From positions 2,666,001 through 2,730,000 of the forward strand of contig JAGPXD010000003.1 in the NCBI GenBank assembly GCA_020746995.1: a stretch of 64,000 nt of DNA, read 5' to 3'. The notes beneath the pieces are model-generated. The model worked only from the letters and a program-made list of their open reading frames with translations. It did not search any database and was not told the origin of the DNA. Numbering within the stretch: the stretch's first letter is position 1; every line of letters begins with the position of its first letter. This document shows positions 52,863 to 64,000 of the stretch, piece after piece. The translations under genes were made by a program, and so were the position numbers. The DNA is from Plectosphaerella cucumerina (taxonomy: Eukaryota > Ascomycota > Sordariomycetes > Glomerellales > Plectosphaerellaceae).

Positions 52863-53594
52863 GGGGTTGAGAAAGATGCTTCTTGCCTATAAAGCTGCTC
52901 GGGCGAGTCTTAGAAGTGGTGAGAAGATGAGAACTAGGAAGTTTTTATAGTTCTTATTTCAAATATCTATCTAACTTCGAGTTGTTGGCAAGGTCATGTG
53001 TGGAACATAAGGCCCCTTTCCCACCACATCCTACCCCTATTCGATGGAAACAGACAACCTCTGGGCTTTCGTCTTTTGATTTACAAAATGACTGAAAACG
53101 ACGATCGAAAGCTACATGTACTTCTTGAGCTGCCCCCTGCATTGAGGAACCCGACATCCCGGCACTGGCTGGGCGGACCATCCCGTCACCCCCCGCGCAC
53201 TCCAAAACGCTGCATCAACTTGGATGCATCCTTCGGGCAGCTGAGTTAAACCCCCACGCCGCGCCCGCGGTGACCGACACCAGCCCCTTTCGGGTCTCGC
53301 ACCAGAGGCAAAGCAAGCCACGTCCAACGAGCGCCAGTTGATCCAGCACATGCTCACCCCGCCAAGCCCAGTCGTTTCCCCAGGCCCCCCTGGCCCCCAA
53401 GTTGCACCCCAGCGGGCCCTCAATCGCTCAAAACCCCGGCGGGATCCGCCCGGATTCCACTGACAGCTCGTGGTTGTGGATTGATTGTCTCTTCCCACAT
53501 GTCGACATCGAGACAATCCTCCCCTCTGCGCCTGGGAGACGAACGCATGCCACCGAGGACGATACCGCCGCAGAGCGGAAGATCATGAGACAAG
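52863..53594. other. Intergenic region (732 bp)
   Basis: 3' flank of the dehydrogenase gene (AT-rich near 52940) and promoter of the surface-protein gene. Frames on the minus strand here have no signature. Confidence 0.45.
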
Positions 53595-54430
53595 ATGAGG
53601 GCGACGCTCATCATTACCATGGCCCTGACGATGGGAGTTGTCGGTCTGGCTGCGGGGTTAGAGGCGCGGTCCGATGACGGCTTCGCGCCTGTCGTGCGAC
53701 CGAACGAGAATGAGGCAGTCGACAATGGGACAGTCTTCGAGATCACATGGCTTGCGACAGCGTCCGAGTATGAGGATGCCAAGCTACAAATTGTGTTACA
53801 AGCGGCGGACGACGAGGCGGCCAGGGTCACAATAGCTGGTACGTTGTGTAACACTTGGTGTGGTGGTACGACTTCATAACTGACCTCCCGACAGACAATG
53901 TCGACTACAACCAAGGCGCATACAACTGGACCGTTGTCAGCCCATCAACAGAGACAAGCCGCTTCCACATCCGAATCGCCTTCGCACAATCGAGCTCGGA
54001 AGACAACCAGGAACAGGATGATCTATACACTCTCTCCCCCGCATTCTTCGTCGTCGACAACACCGACGCAACATCCCCGAAGGATGATTCATCTGAAGAG
54101 ACGGGACTCTCCAAGGGCGAAGTGGCCGGTATCGCAGCTGGCTGTGTTGTCGTCGTCCTTGTCGCGCTCATCTCATGGTGGCTCTGGCGCCTCGACAAGC
54201 GACAGAAGCAGAAGCGGCAGGAGATGATATACCGTGCCGCACGCGGCTCTGAGAGCGGCGCATCGGGGGCCGTTATGGTGGAGGCGCCCTCGTTTGGGAC
54301 GGGAGGGACGGCCACGTCGGCAGAGCTCGACAGTCGGGTGCAGCCTGTTGAGTTGCCCGCGGGTGATGTCGAAGATCTCCGACCAAGAAGGGATGGACAT
54401 GCTGGGACCGGTACAGATATGTCGAGATGA
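53595..54430 (+). CDS. Single-pass surface protein with Kre9/Knh1-like ectodomain
   Basis: Two exons, 53595-53838 and 53895-54430 (intron 56 nt), encode 259 residues. Signal peptide about 1-23 (IITMALTMGVVGLAAGLEA). The ectodomain has PVVRPNENEAVDNGTVFEITW and, after splicing, DYNQGAYNWTVVSPSTETSR followed by FHIRIAFAQSSSE and YTLSPAFFVVDN, the pattern of the Kre9/Knh1-type Ig-like module of Ser/Thr-rich cell-wall proteins. One transmembrane helix follows (GEVAGIAAGCVVVVLVALISWWLW), then a basic stop-transfer (KRQKQKRQE) and a ~75-residue cytoplasmic tail. This topology suggests a plasma-membrane protein facing the wall; a sensor role would be inference only. Met10 is an alternative start. 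Confidence 0.8.
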
Positions 54431-54505
54431 GTTTTGCGGCGCTGATTTTTATAAGAGCGGATTTGATACCCAATTGACGACTTCATTACTTTCACCAAGT
54501 GACCC

Positions 54506-56158
54506 CTACTTGGCCTGATCTGGAGCGACATGAATCTGCCATAACCTGGCCAGGTCCTTTGGAAACTCTTTCCGACGCTCCTCACTCACCCACTCGTCAT
54601 ACGCCTCATGGGTCACCTTCTCCGCCAGCAGACCTTCGGTCTTTCCCTTTTCAACAACATTCAAGAATTCCTCGGCCACTCGCACGTACTCCTCCAGCGC
54701 CTCCTTGGTGTTGAGCCTGGCGCCAGTCGTCCAGCTCAAAAGCCACGGCTCAAGAAGCGGCGCGTCGGTGACGCTAGGATGCGACGTGCCCAGGCTCGTG
54801 AGGAACCAAGACGGCGACACGGCGTTGCGCACAAGGTCCCGGACCGTGTCGAAGTGCGGGCGTCCGTAGAAGATGGAGTGAGACTTGGACCACGAGTTGG
54901 AGTGGACGACGAGGAGCGGGACGTCGGTCTTGTTGTTCAGAGGGCCCGAAGACTTGCCCGGATCCAGGATCAGGCCTCCGATGGCTGTGGGAGAAGACGC
55001 GACGGTAGACAAAGCCTGCAGAGCGCCTGTCGCTCCGTACGAATGGCCGCCGACAGTCAGGCGGTCGAGGTCGAGGCGGCCTTTCCATCCTGAAAGTGTC
55101 GAGACGGGTTCTCTGGTGTTGCCAATATCTTCGCCTTTTTCGATGGCACGGAAGATGTCGATAGCCCCCAATATCTCGGCGTCACGAACTGCAAGCTGGG
55201 CGTGCTTGAAGCCCTCGGTATCAATCTCGTCCCGGAGATCAGACTCACGGAAGAAGAGAGCGTGACGACCAGGATCCTTGGCATCAAGCTTGACGATGGA
55301 ACCGGGGCAACTGCCGTCACGATGCTCTACCGCGGCAATGATATGGCCACGACTGGCCAGCTCGCCGAGGAAGTTGGTGTAATCCGATCGAGAGGACGCC
55401 ATGCCGTGGGAGAAGACCATCAGAGGAATCTTTTCGTCCTTCTCCCCATCCTCAGAGGTGAAAAGAGGCGCATCCACCTCTGCAGGAATGGTGATGGAGC
55501 CCCCTATCGCCCACAGACCAAAGGTGAAGATGGGCCTGATAAGGAAGTTATCCACATGCACCATCTTGGCGTACCCCTTGGCCGTGAGGCCGACTGGCCG
55601 TGACACCCAGGGCAGCTTCGCCTTGCGAGAGCGGAAGCTCTGGGTGGTCGGGTAGTAGATTGTCGCAAGGACTGTCTCGACCTTGAAGGCCGGCTCGCCC
55701 GACTCCTTGAACATGCCATCGGCAACCTCTTTCGGACCACCCGGGAGAGGAACCTCGATATCAATGGCTCCCACCCGGTACGGCCCGCTGTAGCCCGGCA
55801 GGCGGGAAGCGAGCAGAGGCGAGCCCCGAATCCAGCAGAAGAGGACGTAGATGGCCAGAACAGAGCAGAGGACATATCGCCAAGTCAGACGAGGCCGGAA
55901 TATCCGGTTGACAGTTGGTGCAGCCCGTGAGATCCACTGCTGATACCGGGTCTTCCGTGTCGAAGGGCCTCCGAACCATCGAGGGAGGGAACCTTGGTCG
56001 TGGAGAGGTTGTGTGGTGTCTTCAGAGGGTCTGGGGCTGTATGAAGCCATTGGGATGGGCGCATCCACGGAGTCGCGGCCGGCGGCATCGAATTCGTCTG
56101 GCGGGACGAGACTGTCCGTCTCATCCACCGAGTCGCGGTAGTTGTGTGTGTTGCTCAT
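54506..56158 (-). CDS. PAF-acetylhydrolase-like serine hydrolase, membrane-anchored
   Basis: A single exon of 550 residues. The N-terminal ~85 residues are polar; one helix (YVLCSVLAIYVLFCWIRG, about 95-112) anchors a large C-terminal hydrolase, giving type II topology. Family signs: VGAIDIEVPL, ETVLATIYYPTTQSFRSRKA, LMVFSHGMASSRSDYTNF (oxyanion region), AVEHRDGSCPGSIV, and the nucleophile elbow VGGHSYGATGA with Ser373. The active-site His is probably in LTSLGTSHPSVTDAPLL. These match the platelet-activating-factor acetylhydrolase isoform II family (PF03403), which cleaves short or oxidised sn-2 acyl groups from phospholipids. The natural fungal substrate is unknown. It is convergent with the surface-protein gene, 75 bp away. 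Confidence 0.9.
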   Translation of the reverse strand: MSNTHNYRDSVDETDSLVPPDEFDAAGRDSVDAPIPMASYSPRPSEDTTQPLHDQGSLPRWFGGPSTRKTRYQQWISRAAPTVNRIFRPRLTWRYVLCSVLAIYVLFCWIRGSPLLASRLPGYSGPYRVGAIDIEVPLPGGPKEVADGMFKESGEPAFKVETVLATIYYPTTQSFRSRKAKLPWVSRPVGLTAKGYAKMVHVDNFLIRPIFTFGLWAIGGSITIPAEVDAPLFTSEDGEKDEKIPLMVFSHGMASSRSDYTNFLGELASRGHIIAAVEHRDGSCPGSIVKLDAKDPGRHALFFRESDLRDEIDTEGFKHAQLAVRDAEILGAIDIFRAIEKGEDIGNTREPVSTLSGWKGRLDLDRLTVGGHSYGATGALQALSTVASSPTAIGGLILDPGKSSGPLNNKTDVPLLVVHSNSWSKSHSIFYGRPHFDTVRDLVRNAVSPSWFLTSLGTSHPSVTDAPLLEPWLLSWTTGARLNTKEALEEYVRVAEEFLNVVEKGKTEGLLAEKVTHEAYDEWVSEERRKEFPKDLARLWQIHVAPDQAK

Positions 56159-59230
<3,072 letters not shown>

Positions 59231-62029
59231 TGTGAATGTGGTTGGAGGGGAGAGTGGTGGACGGGTGGATGGATGATGGACTGGACTGAGGATGGAAAAG
59301 GAAGAGTTGAACTCGAGCTGGATTGGAGGTGGGAGAGGAAGAAGAGAAAAAGCTCGGGGTGAGAGGAAAAGCTCAGAGCTCGGGTAGAGTGGTAGGGGGG
59401 TGCAAGGGGCCGGGCGACGGGGACCGCGGGAAAAGGCCCAGAGGGCGAGACATCATAGGCCAGTCGGATCAAACAGGAGTCTTTTCCATGGCCGGCGGTG
59501 GACCGGGAACCGTAAAGTCACGGGGATCGGGGGGAACGACGAGGGAGGCCGGACGCTGTGGCCACGGCACGGGGCGAGTGTCCTGGACCGTTTCGACGGA
59601 CGAGGTTCAAAGTTGGCGACGGCGGCAGCCAGGCACTCATTTCGGGCAATGTCGGGGGGGAGAGCACCCAGCAGCAAGGCAAAAAAGAACGTCCTGAGGC
59701 TGCCAGCATAACGGTGGGTGGTGAGAGAGTTGCGAGCCTGAGGTTTAGAGATCGTCTTGGCCGGGTGGACACGAATCATGAAAGTGGATGCTGGCGGGTG
59801 GGTTTGAAGGCTTCGACAGGGCAGGATTTTTGCGGCCCCTTTTTCGGGGGGAGAGTTTTCTGACAGATAAGAAAAAGACGGACCTAGCATTCGAGCAACT
59901 GCCGGCGCGGCACGTCTGATGCTTCCCACGGCGAAGAGGGCTTTCGTTTGACTCGCGACTCGACACTTGTCGTGAGGCACATGTTGGGTCTTTTGGGACT
60001 TGAGCTCGTGTCGACAGAGAGGCCAGCTGGGCGATGTGGAAATCGTGAGCATGGTCTGATATCAACGATGCCTCAGATTCCCGGCTGAGAAGCGCGTTTT
60101 CGGACTGGTGACCCCCACTGCGATCCGCTCGGCCCCCACTTGAAGACAGCGGCGAACCCAATCAGCCTCGCCAGGGCCGAGAGTGACGCTCACACGTGGG
60201 TGGAACCATGGCGATGGAGGACCCAGCCGAGTGGGAACTGCCCAGGGTTTTCGACATGGGAAGACCGTGAGGGATATAAGGAGGTCGACGACAGCCACCG
60301 CCCGTCCGTCCGGCCAAGCTTTTGAGAAGATGTTCTTCGCCGTTTGGTGTCCAGGCAACCGAAAGCCAGCTCGTCTTTCAGCGGTTGCACAGAGGCGGTG
60401 CGCTGCAGGACGATGAGGGACGTCGGACGACAGGTCGGTCGGCCGGCCGGGTCCCCTGCTCTCGGTACGCGGCCGGCCGCATGCTTTTTTTTCTCTTACC
60501 TGCCAGGACCCCTGTCTCGCATCGCCCTCAGCAGGCTAGATCCCGAACGCCCACGGAAGCTGCTGTCGCGTTTGCCGGCGGGCGGAATGGGCGCCCAGCC
60601 ACCCGCCACAGGGCACCTCGGGGGCGCTGAACCCGAGCGGCCCAGCGGTGCAGGCCGGTGCAGTTGCATGGCTCAACTCCCGAGGTCTGGAAGCTCGCTG
60701 AGACATTGCGCAGGGGGGTGACCCAGGGGTGAGTGAGCAAAGCATGGCCCGGGCAGTTGCCGGAAATGAAATGAGGTGGGCCGTGCCAGAAGAGAGGATT
60801 GTCTTGTTGAATCAAACGGAAAGGAAGGGTGGAAAAATTTTCTTCTGGGCCGTCCGTGTGTCCTGAGGACCGAACCCGCGCGCCAGGCCAACATTCGCGC
60901 CGCCGCTGCGCGTTTGTGGTGGTGTTGAGGTGCCTGAGGCTCTGCTGCCCGGGAGAGCTTGTTGTCCAACGCCGTGCCGCTGGGAAAAATGACGCATCCT
61001 TGCATTCGCTCGGCGTTCCGGGTCCTGCCGAGGGTTGGTGGTTGCACTGCGCACGACGTCGACCAGACCGTTTGGTGAACCAATTGCTCTGATGACCTCG
61101 AATATCGCTGATGATTCGTGCCAACAACTCTCGAGGCTTCATTCTTGATTGCGCACGAGGACCCCCGAGTGTCAGACGGCTGACTCTTCGAGGACACCCT
61201 CACGATGCATCGCCCTTTGCTGCCAGTGGCCGCTTGGCCCTCCTTTCCGAGTCAGTCCGACCCTACCTCAGAAAGTTGAGGGCTGTCTCGCCAGGGATAT
61301 GTCCGATGGCAGGGCGGCGGCCGATCGGAGAGATGAGAAGATGGCCGGGAAAATTTGGGACGTTTGCCTCAGGCCTTCTGATTCCATCATCCCGGATTGG
61401 CACTTTCCCCCTTTCTAACACCCCCCTGCAATGAACCCTAAAATGCGCGGCGACTTACCTAATCCCCGCCGGCCGACGACGAGACGAGACTTCGGCGGTC
61501 GGGCAAGTCGGGCTCGGAGGCCAGGCCATCTGCGATGATGAGAACGCGGACCCGCTGCCCTTTTTGCACTGGCCACGTTCTTACCGTTTTGTCTCTGGGA
61601 GAAAACGGTAGTGCGGAGCCGCAGAGATATCAGGGCTTGATGTTGAAGGAGAGCTATCTACGGGGCATCACTCGACAGAGAGAGGTGTCAGGTCCACAGA
61701 CGACACGGAGAGTTTTTCGTGGTGCGAGTACTTGAGGGACGTGGCTCCCGCTGGATCTTGGGGGGTTTTCTGGTTCCGTTTCTGATGCCCTTTGTCTGGG
61801 CCTGGGGTGCAGTTACGATCGACTTTCTACAAGAGGATGACCGATATCCCACTTGACCGGGCCTTGAACGATGGCCATCTATTTTCACGACTGACGATAC
61901 TACGAAAGGCATGGATGTACCCGATTATAGATTGTTACTCTCGAAAACCAGCATGTCGAATACCACATACTTCAGGTCTGTCTGGGCATCTCGAAACCCA
62001 GATTCGACTTCACTTACACGAACGATATC

Positions 62030-62464
62030 ATGAACGATCCAACCTGCATGACGAGAACATACTCCAACAACCACGGCATGACACGTCCGACCTCTCTCTT
62101 CGGACTTTCGATACCTAGCAACGGTGTTGACTTGGCCAAAACGATTGCACGATACCGCGGTCTTACACTCGTCGTCCGCTCCGACATCTCGACTAGCTTC
62201 ACGACAATCCAATCGATGACTACTGTTGCAACGAGCACACAAGTCACAGCTCTCGTCAATCACAGGCTTCCGGCCAAGTGTGATACTGACAGCCCGATAT
62301 CTGGACTCCCAGTGACGATGAAGAAGCACGAGAAAGCAATCGGCCTTGGCCTTTTGGCCTTCACCCACCGGGAGAGCGAGACCCTGCCGAAGCAAAGCTC
62401 TATCTTTTTGAAGATGGGCCAAAGGTTTGCTCGCAGGACTCTTCGTTACGGATCAGTTAGATAG
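62030..62464 (+). CDS. Weak candidate ORF, 144 codons, unknown function
   Basis: It begins MNDPTCMTRTYSNNHGMTRP. Composition is protein-like (Thr/Ser-rich, not Arg/Pro-dominated like neighbouring chance frames) and it ends QRFARRTLRYGSVR. No signal peptide, membrane segment or motif is seen, and an overlapping 165-codon minus-strand frame (61925-62422) is as long. It could be a small gene, an exon or chance. Confidence 0.2.
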   Translation: MNDPTCMTRTYSNNHGMTRPTSLFGLSIPSNGVDLAKTIARYRGLTLVVRSDISTSFTTIQSMTTVATSTQVTALVNHRLPAKCDTDSPISGLPVTMKKHEKAIGLGLLAFTHRESETLPKQSSIFLKMGQRFARRTLRYGSVR

Positions 62465-62840
62465 GTCGATGCTGCATGTGTGATGCCATGAAGGTCGGTA
62501 GACCTGATTGTGTGATTTGTTCAGACTTCAGAACATAGCTCGATGATCCATTGGGCAATGCCAACGCTGCTTGGCTCGAAAGTAAAGAAAGCTGCTAGCA
62601 GTCAGAACTTCCTTCAGGAAAAAGCAGCATGAAGCATTGCCAATCATCCACAAGTCCTCCTTCCTAAAAGTTTGGGCGACAGATCACAAATGCCCACGTC
62701 GTTTCCCAAATGAGGCTCAACATGCATATTGGCGCTCCGTCAAAGCCCACGAGGTCGATCTACGATAGCAACAAAAAGACAGCACCGTCTCCAGCATCTC
62801 TCAATGCAGCGCGCATATGATATTCGCTATGCGAACGGTC

Positions 62841-62851
62841 AAAAAGCAAAA
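62841..62851 (-). terminator. RNA polymerase III terminator of tRNA-Thr
   Basis: On the minus strand, TTTT (62848-62851) and TTTTT (62841-62845) follow the tRNA 3' end by 13 nt, as expected for Pol III termination. Confidence 0.8.
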
Positions 62852-62864
62852 GAGAATTTCGAGA

Positions 62865-62936
62865 TGCCTCGTACTGGAATCGAACCAGTGATCTCATCAT
62901 TACTAGTGATGCGCTTTACCACTGAGCCAACGAGGC
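62865..62936 (-). tRNA. tRNA-Thr (anticodon AGT)
   Basis: A 72-nt cloverleaf including the discriminator A. The acceptor stem GCCTCGT pairs with ACGAGGC; the anticodon stem CATCA/TGATG encloses loop CTAGTAA with anticodon AGT (read as IGU); the T arm is ACTGG-TTCGATT-CCAGT. The D stem has three good pairs. The A box (TGGCTCAGTGG) and B box (GGTTCGATTCC) are intact. There is no intron. CCA is not encoded, as usual in eukaryotes. Confidence 0.95.
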
Positions 62937-63186
62937 TGTTGAGATGTGGAGATGAAGCCCTGGTGACTTCATATTAGCCGGTAAACCCCGGTCGCTACTT
63001 AACTCAACCCCCTAGAAGACCACGATGGAATGCTCCGTCTCAAACATTACTTATTCACGGCTTACGTCCGGAAGGGCAGCCATGTGTGCAATATTGTATG
63101 TATTCGTGGGTATCTCAGTAAAAAAAAAAAGGCATAGTTCCTCCAAATGGCGCGGCCCCTCCCTACGTGCCTCCCTTCCCATAAAT

Positions 63187-64000
63187 TCATTCCTCCGATT
63201 CGACGGGAGACGAGGCCTTGTAGGCGTAGCCCTCAACGAACCCAGCCGGATCGCATACCCTCTCGAGGCTGATGCCGTTGGCCGCCACCCAGCGCCGGAC
63301 GTCCTCCTTGTCCACCTTGACTCGCTGCACCTGGGGGATCGGCTCTGGGTCGGCGGGCTCGTCGCCCGCATCCTCCATCACCTCATCTTCGTCCTGCTGG
63401 GCCGGCTCGGGCTTCTTTCCAGGGCCCAGGCCGGCTTCCTTGACGAAGCCCATCTCTCGCAGGGTGGCTAGGCAGTCTTCCGGGGCGATCCATGTCTCCT
63501 TGGTGAAGTCGTTGATGTCCACCAGCACCTCGTCGGCACCCTTTGTGTTGTTGGCGACGCCTCCGACGCCTAGCAACCAGCGCGCAATCTCTCCGGCCCA
63601 GTAGCGACGATATCCCTTGCGGCCCAGGTCTGATATCGGCTTCTCTGGGCCGCCGAGGATACCTTCGCGCTTGCTTATCTCGTACGAGATGGCCATGAGA
63701 AGGGCACCCAGACCCTTCCTCTGCCATGGAGGGAAGACCAGGATACAGGCGAGGTTGTTGTTGTCCCATGACATTTTCTCCTTGGAGAAGAAGCCGACAA
63801 TGTGCGGTCGTGGCGGCTCGGTCGGGTTTGCGTCCGGAGCGTTCGGTATCGGGGCTGCTGATGCGGAGGCCTCGGCAACGGGGTCTGCGGGAGGCGTGTA
63901 CACGAGGAGGAAGTAGTTGAAGCCTGTCACGTCGAAGAAGACCGACTTGTTGTCGAGGAAGAGCTTGGCAAAGAGGGACAGGTTCTGGCAGAACAGCTGG
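63187..64000 (-). CDS. MYST-family histone acetyltransferase, probably Sas2-type (N-terminus beyond window)
   Basis: The frame is open to the right window edge, so the N-terminus is missing; 270 codons before the stop at 63187 are visible. They contain the end of the MYST domain: LFCQNLSLFAKLFLDNKSVF, HIVGFFSKEKMSWDNNNLAC, ILVFPPWQRKGLGALLMAIS (acetyl-CoA motif A, QRKGLG), and GGPEKPISDLGRKGYRRYW. A ~35-residue Ala/Pro-rich insertion sits between the FNYFLLVY strand and HIVGFF. After the catalytic domain are ~130 residues with an acidic stretch (QQDEDEVMEDAGDEPADPEP). MYST enzymes acetylate histone tails (Sas2 H4K16, Esa1 H4, Sas3 H3). The short C-terminal tail and the loop insertion fit Sas2-like fungal proteins better than Esa1, but this is a judgement. 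Confidence 0.87.
   Translation of the reverse strand, partial: QLFCQNLSLFAKLFLDNKSVFFDVTGFNYFLLVYTPPADPVAEASASAAPIPNAPDANPTEPPRPHIVGFFSKEKMSWDNNNLACILVFPPWQRKGLGALLMAISYEISKREGILGGPEKPISDLGRKGYRRYWAGEIARWLLGVGGVANNTKGADEVLVDINDFTKETWIAPEDCLATLREMGFVKEAGLGPGKKPEPAQQDEDEVMEDAGDEPADPEPIPQVQRVKVDKEDVRRWVAANGISLERVCDPAGFVEGYAYKASSPVESEE

Larger units (their letters stand above)
59231..63186. other. 4-kb gene-poor region with one tRNA
   Basis: Upstream of ATP9 (-) and downstream of the MYST gene (-). The GC-rich half (59.2-61.5 kb) has only overlapping Arg/Pro-rich frames. The half after 61.7 kb is less GC-rich and holds the tRNA-Thr and one weak open frame (62030-62464). No transposon or rRNA signature was seen. 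Confidence 0.45.

Noticed and set aside
60528..61142. 204-codon minus-strand frame upstream of ATP9
   Set aside because: Composition like surrounding non-coding DNA, with overlapping frames on the same and opposite strands and no motif.

Overview
The window is nuclear DNA of a filamentous ascomycete (Pezizomycotina), most likely a Sordariomycete. Evidence: GC-rich coding sequence; many short introns (about 48-83 nt, a few longer) with GTRNGT donors, CTAAC/CTGAC-like branch points and YAG acceptors; genes on both strands without operons; a DIM-2 type cytosine methyltransferase; a fungal NACHT (STAND) protein; and a nuclear ATP9 with a mitochondrial presequence. The species cannot be fixed from the sequence alone. 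I assembled 24 protein-coding genes (two cut by the window ends), one tRNA-Thr and two weak candidate genes.

Layout. 1-9 kb: a truncated mitochondrial-type protein (-), an RMD1/DUF155 mitochondrial protein (+) and the DNA methyltransferase dim-2 (+). 9.4-16.3 kb: a mucin-like secreted protein with a chitin-binding-like Cys module (-), then an intronless NACHT NTPase (+). 17.6-26.3 kb: alkaline phosphatase (+), an orphan gene (+), an ICMT-family membrane methyltransferase (+), and a Dal5-type MFS permease (-) divergent from a flavin monooxygenase (+). 26.5-33.7 kb: replication factor SLD2 (-), a Topors-like RING E3 (+), a DsbA-like isomerase (+), DASH subunit SPC34 (-) and a very acidic disordered protein (-). 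A 4.1-kb stretch with no recognisable gene follows. 37.8-51 kb is a housekeeping block: TAF12 (-), proteasome RPN3 (+), GPI1 preceded by a tightly linked 92-residue membrane protein (both -), and RRP6 (+). 51.6-59.2 kb: a D-2-hydroxyacid dehydrogenase (+), a single-pass Kre9/Knh1-like surface protein (+), a PAF-acetylhydrolase-like membrane hydrolase (-) and ATP9 (-). A second 4-kb gene-poor stretch holds tRNA-Thr(AGT). The window ends in a truncated MYST acetyltransferase (-).

Most genes are unrelated core functions: replication, kinetochore, transcription, exosome, proteasome, GPI anchors and ATP synthase. Two places suggest genes working together. The small two-helix membrane protein stops 42 nt before the GPI1 start codon on the same strand, which looks like a two-cistron locus. 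The MFS/monooxygenase pair shares one 1.16-kb promoter region. The most unusual signals are that GPI1 arrangement, a dim-2 leader whose splicing would decide whether an upstream AUG is in frame or forms an overlapping uORF, and an ATP9 final exon of only six bases.
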